43,120 nt of DNA. It comes from an uncultured Clostridia bacterium. Its GTDB lineage: Bacteria > Bacillota > Clostridia > TANB77 > UBA1234. The DNA is taken from assembly GCA_947164995.1 (NCBI GenBank), contig CAMUYU010000009.1, forward strand, positions 1 to 43,120, written 5' to 3'. A program made the position numbers and the translations under genes. The notes beneath the pieces were generated by a model that worked only from the letters and a program-made list of their open reading frames with translations, made no database searches and was not told the DNA's origin. Shown here piece by piece: positions 11,269 through 22,292 of this stretch. Position 1 is the first letter of the stretch. Every line of letters starts with the position of its first letter.

Positions 11269-11808
11269 ATGCCTCAAGATGATAACAATAATCAAGAGCA
11301 AGCAAAATGGTATGTAGCACATACATACTCAGGCTATGAAAACAAAGTTAAAGATACTTTGGAAAGAGCCGTTGAAAATAGAAATATGCAAGACATGATT
11401 CAAGAGATAGTTGTTCCAATGGAAGAAAGAATTGAAATTAAAGATGGCAAAAAGAAAACTACACTTGGAAAAGTTTTCCCTGGCTATGTTTTAGTAAAGA
11501 TGATTCTTACAGAGGAAACTTGGTATGTTGTGAGAAATGTTAGAGGAGTTACCGGGTTCGTTGGAGCCGGTGGAAAACCTGAACCTCTTACTGAAGAAGA
11601 AATTAGAAAGATGGGCTTTGAAACAGCTCCTGTAGAAATAGACTACGAAGCAGGTGATACAGTTAAAGTCGTATATGGACCACTTGAATCATTTGTTGGA
11701 GTTGTAGAGTCAATCAACATGGAAAAAGCAAAAGTAAAAGTACTAGTTTCTATGTTTGGAAGAGAAACTCCAGTAGAGCTAGATTTTGCTCAAGTACAAA
11801 AAGTATAA
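11269..11808 (+). CDS. nusG: Transcription termination/antitermination protein NusG
   Basis: KWYVAHTYSGYENKVKDTLERAVENR...FPGYVLVKM...VRGVTGFVG. Confidence 0.97.
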   Translation: MPQDDNNNQEQAKWYVAHTYSGYENKVKDTLERAVENRNMQDMIQEIVVPMEERIEIKDGKKKTTLGKVFPGYVLVKMILTEETWYVVRNVRGVTGFVGAGGKPEPLTEEEIRKMGFETAPVEIDYEAGDTVKVVYGPLESFVGVVESINMEKAKVKVLVSMFGRETPVELDFAQVQKV

Positions 11809-11838
11809 TGTATATAAAAATGAAAGGGAGTAATATAA

Positions 11839-12276
11839 ATGGCAGCTAAAGGCGCAGAAAATGAAGTAAAAATTATAAAATTACAAATTCCTGCTGGTAA
11901 AGCTACTCCAGCTCCACCAGTTGGACCTGCATTAGGTGGTAGTGGTATCAACATCATGCAATTCGTTAAAGAATTCAATGATAGAACAGCTGATCAAGCT
12001 GGTATGACTATCCCAGTTGTAATTACTGTTAATAAAGATAAGTCATTCACATTCATTACAAAAGTTCCACCAGTTGCAGACTTATTATTAAAAGCAGCAA
12101 AAATTGAAAAAGGTAGTGCAAAACCAAACAAAGATAAGGTTGCTACAATTTCAAAAGAAGATTGCGAAAAAATCGCAAAACAAAAAATGCCAGACCTAAA
12201 CGCAGCATCATTAGAAGCTGCAATGAGCATGGTTAAAGGTACTGCAAGATCTATGGGTATTGTAGTAGCTGAATAA
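11839..12276 (+). CDS. rplK: 50S ribosomal protein L11
   Basis: [34 protein letters not shown]. Confidence 0.98.
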   Translation: MAAKGAENEVKIIKLQIPAGKATPAPPVGPALGGSGINIMQFVKEFNDRTADQAGMTIPVVITVNKDKSFTFITKVPPVADLLLKAAKIEKGSAKPNKDKVATISKEDCEKIAKQKMPDLNAASLEAAMSMVKGTARSMGIVVAE

Positions 12277-12333
12277 TAAATAAAATGGGAGAACGCTAAA
12301 AAAGCGGTCGCTAAAACCAAAGGAGGAAACAAA

Positions 12334-13017
12334 ATGAAAAAGAGAAGTAAAAAGTATCAAGATAGCGTTAAGATGATTGATGCTAACGCTACATATGATG
12401 CAAAATCAGCTATTGAATTAGTTGAAAAAATGCCAAAAGCAAAATTTGATGAAACAATTGAAGTTCACTTCAAACTAGGTGTTGATTCAAAGCATGCTGA
12501 TCAACAAGTTAGAGGAGTTATCGTTCTTCCTCATGGTACGGGTAAAACTCAAAGAGTTTTAGTATTTGCTAGAGGACCAAAAGCTGACGAAGCACAAGCT
12601 GCTGGAGCAGACTTTGTTGGAGCTGAAGATTTAATTCCAAAGATTGAAAAAGAAAATTGGTTCGATTATGATGTTATCGTTGCTACACCAGATATGATGG
12701 GTATCATTGGTAGATTAGGTAAAGTATTAGGACCAAAAGGTTTAATGCCAAACCCTAAATCAGGAACAGTTACAATGGATGTTGCAAAAGCAGTTCAAGA
12801 AATTAAAGCTGGTAAAATCGAGTATAGACTTGATAAAAACAACATCATTCACTGCCCAATTGGTAAAGCATCATTTGGTGCACAAAAACTTATAGAAAAC
12901 TATGAAGCTTTATATGAAGCTATAGTTAAAGCAAAACCAGCTGCAGCAAAAGGAACATATATTCAAAACATCACAGTTGCAAGCACAATGGGTCCTGGAG
13001 TTGACATCAAAGGTTAA
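12334..13017 (+). CDS. rplA: 50S ribosomal protein L1
   Basis: [16 protein letters not shown]...[21 protein letters not shown]. Confidence 0.98.
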   Translation: MKKRSKKYQDSVKMIDANATYDAKSAIELVEKMPKAKFDETIEVHFKLGVDSKHADQQVRGVIVLPHGTGKTQRVLVFARGPKADEAQAAGADFVGAEDLIPKIEKENWFDYDVIVATPDMMGIIGRLGKVLGPKGLMPNPKSGTVTMDVAKAVQEIKAGKIEYRLDKNNIIHCPIGKASFGAQKLIENYEALYEAIVKAKPAAAKGTYIQNITVASTMGPGVDIKG

Positions 13018-13029
13018 TATAATTAATAT

Positions 13030-13135
13030 CCAAAGACAATAGGTTGCATTTAATGCACAAATCCTATCGAGGAACACATAAAAAGAGTATTCTAACTCCA
13101 GTGTCCTCGTGGGCATTGGAGTTTTAATTTGTAAA
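13030..13135 (+). ncRNA. Ribosomal protein L10 leader
   Basis: Position between rplA and rplJ; aaagacaatagg...atcctatcgaggaaca...tgtcctcgtgggcattggagtttt has the typical L10 leader pattern. Confidence 0.8.
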
Positions 13136-13180
13136 AAATAATAATTAATATAGAACCAAACGAAAGGAGGATGCACCTTT

Positions 13181-13684
13181 ATGGCAAACGCAAAAGTTCT
13201 TTCTAAAAAGAAAGACGAAGTTCAAGCTTACAAAGAGAAGTTTGAAAAATCAAAATTAGTAATTTTAGCAGATTACAGAGGAATCAACGTAAGTGATGTT
13301 ACAAAAGTTAGAGCAGACCTTAGAAAATCTAATACAGAATATAAAGTAGCTAAAAATTCAATTTTAAGATTTGCTGCAAAAGAAGCAAAGTTAGATGAAT
13401 TAGAGAGCTTACTAGAAGGCCCTACAGCAGTAGCATTCAGCTATGATGACTACGTAGACCCTGCAAAAGTTATTTACAACTACGCTAAAACATCTGATTT
13501 TTATAAAATCAAAGGCGGAGTTATGGATGGAAAAGTTATTTCAGTTGCTGAAATTGAAAGACTAGCTAAACTTCCATCAAAAGAAATGCTTCTTACACAA
13601 CTTGCTACAGTATTACTTGCAAATATCAGAAACTTTGCAGTTGTTATTGATCAAGTTAGACAACAAAAAGAAGAAAATGCGTAA
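13181..13684 (+). CDS. rplJ: 50S ribosomal protein L10
   Basis: KKKDEVQAYKEKFEKSKLVILADYRGINVSDVTKVRADLRKSNTEYKVAKNS. Confidence 0.97.
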   Translation: MANAKVLSKKKDEVQAYKEKFEKSKLVILADYRGINVSDVTKVRADLRKSNTEYKVAKNSILRFAAKEAKLDELESLLEGPTAVAFSYDDYVDPAKVIYNYAKTSDFYKIKGGVMDGKVISVAEIERLAKLPSKEMLLTQLATVLLANIRNFAVVIDQVRQQKEENA

Positions 13685-13751
13685 TAAGCATTATAAGCAG
13701 TTATTAACTGCAACCAATTAAAAATATAATAAAATAAAGGAGAATAATATC

Positions 13752-14123
13752 ATGAAAATTGAAGAAATTGTTGCTGAAGTTGAAAAACTTACAGTATTAG
13801 AATTAGCTGACTTAGTTAAAGCTATCGAAGAAAAATTTGGAGTATCTGCAGCAGCTGCTGCAGTTGTAGCTGCACCTGCTGGAGCTGGAGACGCTGCTGG
13901 CGCTGCAGAAAAATCTACATTTAACGTAATCTTAAAAGAAGCAGGCGGAAACAAAATCGCTGTTATCAAAGCTGTTAGAGAAGCTACAGGTCTTGGCTTA
14001 AAAGAAGCTAAAGAATTAGTTGATGGCGCTCCAAAGACAGTTAAAGAAGGAGTTTCTAAAGCTGATGCTGAAGCTCTTCAAAAAGCTTTAGTTGATGCTG
14101 GTGCTGTTGTTGAATTACAATAA
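13752..14123 (+). CDS. rplL: 50S ribosomal protein L7/L12
   Basis: [36 protein letters not shown]...[26 protein letters not shown]. Confidence 0.98.
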   Translation: MKIEEIVAEVEKLTVLELADLVKAIEEKFGVSAAAAAVVAAPAGAGDAAGAAEKSTFNVILKEAGGNKIAVIKAVREATGLGLKEAKELVDGAPKTVKEGVSKADAEALQKALVDAGAVVELQ

Positions 14124-14143
14124 TTGCATAGTTTAATAAGATT

Positions 14144-14171
14144 GCCCAAGTACTTCTACTTGGGCTTTTTT
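14144..14171 (+). terminator. Terminator after rplL
   Basis: GCCCAAGTActtcTACTTGGGC + T run. Confidence 0.9.
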
Positions 14172-14216
14172 ATAAAATTTTAGCACCATTAAAATTTATG
14201 AAAAGGAATTATCAAA

Positions 14217-15191
14217 ATGGGTGAAAAAAGAAAATTAGAAAAATATCAAGAGGTTGAAAGAAGCCTAATAACTACATATAGAAAACCTATCTGGAGTCGC
14301 TTTATTCAAGCAATTAACGAATATAAGTTAATTGAAGATGGAGATAAGATTGCAGTTTGTATTTCTGGAGGAAAAGATTCTATGCTTATGGCAAAGTGTT
14401 TTCAAGAGCTTGAACGTCATGGTATAAAGAACTTTGAAGTAGTATATTTATGCATGAATCCAGGATATAACGAAAAGAATAGAGAAAAGATAGTTGAAAA
14501 TGCCAAGCTTTTAAATGTACCAATTCAAATATTTGATACAAATATTTTTAATGTAGTTACAAGAATTGAGAATAATCCTTGCTATATTTGTGCACGCATG
14601 AGAAGAGGTTACTTGTATAAAAAAGCAAGAGAATTAGGCTGTAACAAAATTGCCTTAGGTCACCATTTTGATGATGTTATTGAAACTGTTCTTATGGGAA
14701 TGTTTTATGGTTCGCAATTTCAAACTATGATGCCAAAACTTCATAGTACATTCCACAAAGGAATGGAGTTAATACGTCCAATGTATTTTGTAAATGAGGC
14801 AGATGTAATTGCTTGGAAAAATAAAAATGGATTAGAGTTTTTACAATGCGCTTGTAAATTTACAGAAGAATACACAAAAACAAATAACAAAGAAGGCGAG
14901 TCAAAGCGAAAAGAAGTTAAAGACTTGATTGCAAACCTTCGTAAAATTAATCCAAAAGTCGATATTAATATTTTTAGAAGTGTTGAAAACGTAAATTTAG
15001 ATACTATTATTTCTTATCGTAGAGGAGATGAATTTCATCATTTCTTAGATGATTATGAAGAACAAGGCAGAATTAAAGATGCTAAGATTTCAGAAGAAAT
15101 GATTGCAAAAAAAGAAAAGAAGTTCTTGCTTGAAATGGGAAATGGAGAATCTAAAGCCATAGATAACACTACTATGGAAATTGAGGAATAA
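14217..15191 (+). CDS. TtcA-like PP-loop tRNA thiolation protein
   Basis: PP-loop CISGGKDSMLMAKC; CYICARMRRGYLY; GHHFDDVIET. Confidence 0.85.
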   Translation: MGEKRKLEKYQEVERSLITTYRKPIWSRFIQAINEYKLIEDGDKIAVCISGGKDSMLMAKCFQELERHGIKNFEVVYLCMNPGYNEKNREKIVENAKLLNVPIQIFDTNIFNVVTRIENNPCYICARMRRGYLYKKARELGCNKIALGHHFDDVIETVLMGMFYGSQFQTMMPKLHSTFHKGMELIRPMYFVNEADVIAWKNKNGLEFLQCACKFTEEYTKTNNKEGESKRKEVKDLIANLRKINPKVDINIFRSVENVNLDTIISYRRGDEFHHFLDDYEEQGRIKDAKISEEMIAKKEKKFLLEMGNGESKAIDNTTMEIEE

Positions 15192-15222
15192 TCGACAAAA
15201 TAATGGATTTTTATTGAAAAAT

Positions 15223-15268
15223 AGCCTTATTTTAGCAAAAAAAGTAGCTAAAATAGGGCTTATTTTTT
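15223..15268 (+). terminator. Terminator after the ttcA-like gene
   Basis: AGCCTTATTTTAGC ... GCTAAAATAGGGCT + T run. Confidence 0.8.
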
Positions 15269-15337
15269 GACAAAATCGCCATTTTGTAATAAAATATATA
15301 AGCTTTATAAAATATAAAAATTTAAGGAGGAAGAGGT

Positions 15338-16075
15338 ATGTCAGGACATTCAAAATGGCATAATATTGCAGCTAAAAAAGGAAAAACAGATGCTGCAAGA
15401 GGAAAAGTTTTCACAAAACTTGGAAGAGAAATCTTAATAGCAGTTAAAGAAGGTGGCCCTGACCCCGTATCTAACTCAAAATTAAGAGATGTTATTGCAA
15501 AATGTAAGGCAAACAACATGCCAAATGATAATATAGAAAGAAGTATTAAAAGAGCAGCAGGTGAAGGATCAAATGCTCATTACGAAGACGTAGTATATGA
15601 AGGATATGGTCCTAACGGAGTTGCTATTATAGTAGAAGCTACTACAGATAATAGAAATAGAACAGCAGGAGATGTACGTCATATTTTTGATAAATTTGGC
15701 GGAAACTTAGGTGCAACAGGTTCTGTTTCATGGATGTTTGACAAAAAGGGCGTAATAGTAATTGAAAAGGCTTCAACAAAGCTTTCAGAAGATGATTTAA
15801 TGATGGAAGCACTAGAACTTGGTGCAGATAACTTTGAACCTGATGAAGAATTCTATGAAATTACTACAGCTCCAGAAGATTTCTCAAAAGTTAGAGAAGG
15901 CTTAGAAGCAAAAGGAATAGAATTTATTGAAGCAGAAGTTAAAATGGTTCCTCAAAACTATGTTGCTTTAGATGCAGAAAGTTCTAGAAAAATGGGTCTT
16001 TTAGTAGACAATCTAGAAGACAACGACGACGTTTCTGAAGTATGGCACAATTGGGACGAACCTGACGAAGAATAA
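15338..16075 (+). CDS. yebC: YebC/PmpR family protein
   Basis: [32 protein letters not shown]. Confidence 0.97.
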   Translation: MSGHSKWHNIAAKKGKTDAARGKVFTKLGREILIAVKEGGPDPVSNSKLRDVIAKCKANNMPNDNIERSIKRAAGEGSNAHYEDVVYEGYGPNGVAIIVEATTDNRNRTAGDVRHIFDKFGGNLGATGSVSWMFDKKGVIVIEKASTKLSEDDLMMEALELGADNFEPDEEFYEITTAPEDFSKVREGLEAKGIEFIEAEVKMVPQNYVALDAESSRKMGLLVDNLEDNDDVSEVWHNWDEPDEE

Positions 16076-16095
16076 TAAAAAAGGATTTGAATCTT

Positions 16096-16431
16096 ATGAT
16101 TATTGATTTTAGTAATCCGTGGGTATTTATAGTTTGGTATTTTATTACAGCAGGATTATTGTTTGCATCTTATAAAACTAAAAAGTCTAAAATATGCTTA
16201 GTTCCAGTATTTTATTTTTTATTAATATTGGGGCTTCATCTTGCGTACCCTGATTGGATTAAAAACATTGTAATTCACAGAGTTTTTAACTTCCTAGGAT
16301 TAGCAGTGTCACTTTCTATGTTTGTTGTAATGGACGAGGTTGAAACTAGAAGAAAAGTAATTAGTCAAGTTTTCAAAAACAGATATAAAAAGGGAGAAGA
16401 ACAAAAAGAAGAACAGGAAGAGGATGAATAA
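16096..16431 (+). CDS. Small membrane protein of unknown function
   Basis: IIDFSNPWVFIVWYFITAGLLFASYKTKKSK; hydrophobic helices; in-frame ATG at 16096 downstream of aaaaaaggattt; CDS ends at the dtd start. Confidence 0.6.
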   Translation: MIIDFSNPWVFIVWYFITAGLLFASYKTKKSKICLVPVFYFLLILGLHLAYPDWIKNIVIHRVFNFLGLAVSLSMFVVMDEVETRRKVISQVFKNRYKKGEEQKEEQEEDE

Positions 16432-16889
16432 TGAGAGCAATAGTACAAAGAGTTAAGAGTTCAACACTATCTATTGATGGTGAAGAATATTCTAAAATAG
16501 ATAAAGGATTTATGGTATTAATTGGAATAACACCAACAGATACTGAAAATGATGCAAAAGTTTTAGCAGAAAAAATTGTAAATTTAAGAGTGTTTGAAGA
16601 TGAAAATGAAAAGATGAATCTTGCACTTAATGCAGTAGATGGAGAACTACAAATAGTTTCTCAATTTACTTTATATGCAGATTGTCATCATGGTAATAGG
16701 CCTGCATTTGTAGATGCTGCAAGGCCAGAGCAAGCAATTCCTTTATATGAAAAATTTGTTGAATATTGTAAAGGTTTAACAAAAAACAAAGTGGTAACTG
16801 GAGTATTTGGTGCATATATGCAGATTGATTTAGTAAACGATGGACCAGTTACAATATTTTTAGAAGTAAAAGATGGAAAGGTTTTATAA
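16431..16889 (+). CDS. dtd: D-aminoacyl-tRNA deacylase
   Basis: MRAIVQRVKSSTLSIDGE...QIVSQFTLYADCHHGNRPAFVDAARPE. Confidence 0.96.
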   Translation: MRAIVQRVKSSTLSIDGEEYSKIDKGFMVLIGITPTDTENDAKVLAEKIVNLRVFEDENEKMNLALNAVDGELQIVSQFTLYADCHHGNRPAFVDAARPEQAIPLYEKFVEYCKGLTKNKVVTGVFGAYMQIDLVNDGPVTIFLEVKDGKVL

Positions 16890-17047
16890 CCTTTCTTTTT
16901 TTATGCAAATAATTATTAATTTTATATTAACAAACATGCTGAATAATTGAAAAAAAGCACTATTAATTATAAAATAAATTTGGAAATTTATGCGTTATTC
17001 TAAATAATTTTAAAGATGATTAGTCTTGATATCAAACGGAGGATAAA

Positions 17048-20000
17048 ATGAAATCAGTTAAAGGTCTAATAATAATAATTTTAGTTATTTCATTAATTGT
17101 AATTTCTACGGCATGGTTTTTTATGCACACGCAACTTATAAAGTTTTATAACGATTTGGGTGCAAAATTTAGCGATATTAGAGATTCTTCAACTTCTATG
17201 AATCATGTAAAAGCTATAGTAAATAATGAAGCAGAAGTAGATGGTGTTATTCCAACTAAAGATGTTGTATTTACAATTGCTTTTGCAGATGAGGTAACAG
17301 AAGAATATGTAAAAAATACATTTTCTATCGAGAAGAATGAGTTATCACCTTCATATAATGAAATTAAAAGCGAAATTAATAAAATAGATAAAAAAAATTA
17401 TGCCTTGAAAGTTATCGATAAGCTAGATGAAGGTGCTGTTTATAATGTTATCGAAAAGACAGAAGATGGCACTAATAAGTGGGCTTTCCAAACTGAAAAA
17501 AGATTAACAGTTAAAAATTCTTATCCAAGCGAAGTTTTGAGTACGGCAAATGGTTGTCCGGATTTTTCTTTAAACTTTACACCAATTGAAAATATTAGCG
17601 ATTATGTTTCTGTAGAACCAGCCATTCCGGGCTATTGGGAAAAGAGCGGATCATATTATTATTTTAGACATTCTAATGATAATTTTGAATATGATAAAGA
17701 ATACACTGTTACTGTACACAAAGGAATGCATGATATATATGGAAATAAAATGGATGAAGACCACGCATGGTCTTTTCATGTAGAGGCAAGCAAATATAGT
17801 AATAATGGTGGTAATAATAGTTCCGATTATAACGACGAACCAAATAGTAGAAAAAGTAAAATAGACAATGTCATTATTCAATCTGAAAATGCATTTAAAA
17901 CAGGTGAAAAAATTTCTTTTGATATTTCATTATTAGTATACCTTAATAAAAATGATTCTTCTTTTGATATATCTTCAAATGAATATAAAATATTTAATCT
18001 TAGCAATGAAAAGGAATACTTAAAAATTTTACACACAGATGCAGAATCTTTATGGGATAATAAGAACTATACTCAAATTACTACAGGAAAGCTATTTAAC
18101 GACAATTTAGTTTATAAAGATGTAGAAAATCCATGGGAAGATGTTTTAAAAGAAAACACAATTCAAACCGATTTTTCGAGTGAAAAAGAGGGGTACTATG
18201 TAATTGTTGCAAGAGTTGGAGAAGACTATGATTACAAACCATTCCAAATTAATAATACAATAGTTAGTGCAAGTTTCTCTGATACTAAAGAAGCATTTAT
18301 AGTTGTAAAAAATGCTAAAGATGCAAGAGTTTATATTAATGATATTTCAATCGGAAAAGTAGATAAAGACGGAGTATTGTATGTTGAAAATGCTCTTGGA
18401 AAAGTTGGAGAACCTAATGAGTATGATTATTTAGAAGTTAGAAGCGATAGCTCTGAAAATTTAGTATTAGATATAACAAAGGATTTATATGAAATAGGTT
18501 ATTATGACTTGCGTAATTCAAAAGATAATACAGTAGTAACTAGATTTAATAATGGTTATTTATATCACGATAGACCAGTTTATAGAGTTGGAGAAACTAT
18601 TAATTTTTGGGGTTATGCAAGAAATAGAGTTTATGGTTTGAAAGAAGCAACAATTGAAATTGAAGTTAATAGTCAATTACTTGTTGATGAAAAGTTAAAA
18701 CTTAATAAAATGGGATGCTTTACCTATCAATATGAACTAAACGAAGTAAATCCTGGTTCATATGTTGAAGCAAGTATATACATAGATGGCTATTTAATAG
18801 ATAGCAGATATTTAAGAATTGAAGATTATAGTACAAGAGAATATGTAATAGACATTGAAAGAGATGGAAATAGAATAATAGTAGGAAATAGTTCAAACAT
18901 TTCAATTTCAGCTAATACATACGACGGGGTTCCTTTAGCAAATACAGATTTTAACGTAAGTGTACCAGATTCTAGATCTAATAGCTTTCTAAATACTGTT
19001 TCAAATACTATTACAACTGATTTAGATGGAAATGGAACTGGAAGAATTGATTTTAATTTAAAAGATACGCCATCAACAACAGATAGTGAGCGTTTAAATA
19101 TTAGAGTAGAAAATTCTTTGCTAGATGGTGGATATGAATATCTTAATTATACAGTTTATCCATATAAAAACGATGCAAATATGTTTGTTAACTATAACAA
19201 AGAAAGTGGAGAATATAGTGTAGATTTTAGAGAGTTTAATGTTTTAGATAAAGACATAGTAGCCGATGATGAAATATATGTTGTAGCATCAGCTAAGAGT
19301 GTACATAGAATAGTTGAAAAAACATACTATGATGAATATACAAAAACGGAGAAAAAACAATACAAGAGTGTATATGATTTTCATAACGAATATAACAAAA
19401 CATTTACTATAAAACCGGTTGATGGAAAAGCTACACTTAATTTGAAAAATTGGTCTGATGGTATAAACGAAAAAGGTTATTATCGTTTTTTTGCTTATAT
19501 TAAGTCGGATTTAGGAGTAAACCTTTTGTTTAGTCAAAGTGATAATGAATATACTGTATATGGCTATGATATGTGGGATGAAAAGAAAACAACTTCTATT
19601 AAGCCAGTTGAAATAGTTGCTCAAACTGATTCTGGTGAACTAATTGAAGCACCGATTGAAGAAAAAGATAAGCGTACAAAAGATAATGATATACCAATGT
19701 ATGAATTATTAGTATCAAACCAATCACCAAACTTTGGTGATGAAGTTGAACTAAGACTTATTAAGTCTAAAGATGAATCATATTATTCGGATTATGACGA
19801 ATACTATTATGATGGTTATTATTATAATGATTATTATTATGATGAATACGATGACTACTATAGCGAAGTGAGAAACAATACTACATTGCAAGGAATAAAT
19901 GATTATTCTGGAATAGAAATGTATGCTTTGATGATTTCTGGAAGAGGGGTCGAAATATTAAAATCTAAAAATGCACCAATAAAGTTTACTTATAATGTAA

Positions 20001-22276
20001 AGATGGGTGCAAATGTTTCATTCTATGTAGTAGTATATGATGGCGAAAAAGCATATAGTTTAGGCTTTTCAAATATATATTATGCATATGAAGATTTGTC
20101 AGAAAGAGAAATTAGAAATGTTTTGGGCGGAAGAAGTTCTAATAATGAAGAAATACAAAGAGATAATTTAAACTTAGATTTAAAAGTTACATTTGATAAA
20201 GAAGTCTATAAACCAGGTGATGAGGCAACAATTACAATAAAAACTTCTTGTGATGGTAAAGGCATTTCAAGTGGTGTTAATTTATCCGCAGTAGATACAG
20301 GGTATCTTGATGAAAATGGTCTTACCAGTATTTATATAAAAAGAACTTTGAAAAATCCATATAATTTTAGATTAAAAGAAAGAAATTCTCATGCCTATAA
20401 TTACATTGAATACCACATTTATGAAGGTGGTGGAGGCGGAGGCGGTGACGGAGATGGAGAAAGAAACAAACTTCTTACAACCGCTTTATTTGAAAATGTT
20501 ATAACAGATGTTAATGGTAATGCTACTATTAAAGTTCAACTTCCAGATAATATCACAGAATGGACAATTACTACTCAAGCTATTTCAGAAGATTACAGAG
20601 CAAATTCAGATATTAAAACTTTAGTTGTGACAAAAGATTTTTACGTAGATATTTCGAATAAATCTTACTATGTTGAAAATGAAAAGTTTGCATTTAATGT
20701 TAAAGCAATTGGCAAAAATTATGTTGGAAAAACAGCTAAAGCAACTGTTTCTATTTTGGATATGGAAGATAATATTTTAGAAACAGGTGAAATCGATTTA
20801 GCAATTGGAAAGGTATCTTCATACAAAATAAAAGAAGGATTGCCAAAAGGATTTTATAAAATCAAATTATCTAGTGAGTATGAAGGACATAAAGATTCTA
20901 TCGTTAAAACAATTGAAGTAAAGAAGACATTATTTAGTGTTTCTTATAGAGAAAAGAAAGAATTTAATAATGGTGATAGAATCGCTGTATACAGTCCTCA
21001 AGCCACTCTTTTAGTAGTTAATAAAGATGTAAGTAAAATATTAGATGATTTGATGGCTCTAAAGAATAATGGTTTTACTGATATAAGATATGATAATAAA
21101 ATTTTAAGCGGAGTTGCAAATGACATATACAATATGTTATTAACTGCTAAGTTTAGAAATGTTAAAAAGAATTTTTATGAAGAAGGACAGCTTTATAAAT
21201 TAATGGATGATTCTGAATATGATGTTGAATTATTACTTCGTAATATTGCTACCAAGGGAGTAAGATTCAAAAATTCATATACAAATGAAACTATTCTTTT
21301 AGGAAGAGCATATGAATTCATTAGAGCGGAAAAAGGCGAAGAAGCAGAGCTATGGGCAAGGGCATGTTATTCGGAACCAGTTCTAAAAGAACTAAAAAAT
21401 AGAAAAGCAGAACTAATAGAACAAGATGAAATTTCTAGATTAGCCAACTCAAAGGAAAAAGTATTATTTGTTGCACTTGCATTTGCTGAAATGGGAGATT
21501 ATGAAAGTGCTACAGAAATATATGATTTTGTTAAATCACATATTTCTTCTAAAGATGATATGTATGAGTATGAACTTCTAACAACACTTGCAATCAAGAT
21601 TAATAGCAACGAAAGAATAAAGCTATACAATGATTACAAAAATACATATGCAGAGCAACCTGATCATCTTAACTATATGAAGTTATATTATATAGAAAAT
21701 GAACTTGCTAGAAACTTCAAAGAAGGAAAATTAGTGTTAAATACAGATGGTGTAAATGAAGATGTTGAAGTAAAAAATATAGGATTAACAAGAAAGTTCC
21801 TAACAAACGCATCAAAATATTATATTTTTGATAAGTCAGATAATCTTGATTTTTGGCTTGAAGATTATAAAGATGTTGAAGTAGACAAGTTTGAAGAAAA
21901 AGGTTTAATCACTAAAAATTATGATACATCTAAAATTAGTGTAGGTGATATTGTAACTGTTACTATTACGATAAATGCTAAACAATTAAATATAGCAAGG
22001 GGTAATGAAAGCTATCTAATTTATGATGTTCTTCCTAATAATTTGACATTTATTGAAATCCTTGAAAATCAATCTTCAAAGAGTATTTACTATAATGACA
22101 GAGATGGACAAAAGATTTCATTTAGATTTAATAATTATTATGGTGATAATTATTCTACGCCGGATGTTGTAACTATTAAGTATCAAGTAAAAGTTGTAAA
22201 TTCAGGTGAACAAAAAGAAACTGGTGTCCTACTTACAACAGATAAAAAAGAAATAGTAGATTTAATTAAGTATTAA
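17048..22276 (+). CDS. Alpha-2-macroglobulin (MG2/A2M) family protein lacking a recognisable CGEQ thioester
   Basis: HDRPVYRVGETINFWGYARNR (MG2-like); A2M-like NATIKVQLPDNITEWTITTQAISEDYRA; no CGEQ in the 1742-aa translation. Confidence 0.75.
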   Translation: MKSVKGLIIIILVISLIVISTAWFFMHTQLIKFYNDLGAKFSDIRDSSTSMNHVKAIVNNEAEVDGVIPTKDVVFTIAFADEVTEEYVKNTFSIEKNELSPSYNEIKSEINKIDKKNYALKVIDKLDEGAVYNVIEKTEDGTNKWAFQTEKRLTVKNSYPSEVLSTANGCPDFSLNFTPIENISDYVSVEPAIPGYWEKSGSYYYFRHSNDNFEYDKEYTVTVHKGMHDIYGNKMDEDHAWSFHVEASKYSNNGGNNSSDYNDEPNSRKSKIDNVIIQSENAFKTGEKISFDISLLVYLNKNDSSFDISSNEYKIFNLSNEKEYLKILHTDAESLWDNKNYTQITTGKLFNDNLVYKDVENPWEDVLKENTIQTDFSSEKEGYYVIVARVGEDYDYKPFQINNTIVSASFSDTKEAFIVVKNAKDARVYINDISIGKVDKDGVLYVENALGKVGEPNEYDYLEVRSDSSENLVLDITKDLYEIGYYDLRNSKDNTVVTRFNNGYLYHDRPVYRVGETINFWGYARNRVYGLKEATIEIEVNSQLLVDEKLKLNKMGCFTYQYELNEVNPGSYVEASIYIDGYLIDSRYLRIEDYSTREYVIDIERDGNRIIVGNSSNISISANTYDGVPLANTDFNVSVPDSRSNSFLNTVSNTITTDLDGNGTGRIDFNLKDTPSTTDSERLNIRVENSLLDGGYEYLNYTVYPYKNDANMFVNYNKESGEYSVDFREFNVLDKDIVADDEIYVVASAKSVHRIVEKTYYDEYTKTEKKQYKSVYDFHNEYNKTFTIKPVDGKATLNLKNWSDGINEKGYYRFFAYIKSDLGVNLLFSQSDNEYTVYGYDMWDEKKTTSIKPVEIVAQTDSGELIEAPIEEKDKRTKDNDIPMYELLVSNQSPNFGDEVELRLIKSKDESYYSDYDEYYYDGYYYNDYYYDEYDDYYSEVRNNTTLQGINDYSGIEMYALMISGRGVEILKSKNAPIKFTYNVKMGANVSFYVVVYDGEKAYSLGFSNIYYAYEDLSEREIRNVLGGRSSNNEEIQRDNLNLDLKVTFDKEVYKPGDEATITIKTSCDGKGISSGVNLSAVDTGYLDENGLTSIYIKRTLKNPYNFRLKERNSHAYNYIEYHIYEGGGGGGGDGDGERNKLLTTALFENVITDVNGNATIKVQLPDNITEWTITTQAISEDYRANSDIKTLVVTKDFYVDISNKSYYVENEKFAFNVKAIGKNYVGKTAKATVSILDMEDNILETGEIDLAIGKVSSYKIKEGLPKGFYKIKLSSEYEGHKDSIVKTIEVKKTLFSVSYREKKEFNNGDRIAVYSPQATLLVVNKDVSKILDDLMALKNNGFTDIRYDNKILSGVANDIYNMLLTAKFRNVKKNFYEEGQLYKLMDDSEYDVELLLRNIATKGVRFKNSYTNETILLGRAYEFIRAEKGEEAELWARACYSEPVLKELKNRKAELIEQDEISRLANSKEKVLFVALAFAEMGDYESATEIYDFVKSHISSKDDMYEYELLTTLAIKINSNERIKLYNDYKNTYAEQPDHLNYMKLYYIENELARNFKEGKLVLNTDGVNEDVEVKNIGLTRKFLTNASKYYIFDKSDNLDFWLEDYKDVEVDKFEEKGLITKNYDTSKISVGDIVTVTITINAKQLNIARGNESYLIYDVLPNNLTFIEILENQSSKSIYYNDRDGQKISFRFNNYYGDNYSTPDVVTIKYQVKVVNSGEQKETGVLLTTDKKEIVDLIKY

Positions 22277-22292
22277 AAGGTAAGAGGTATTT

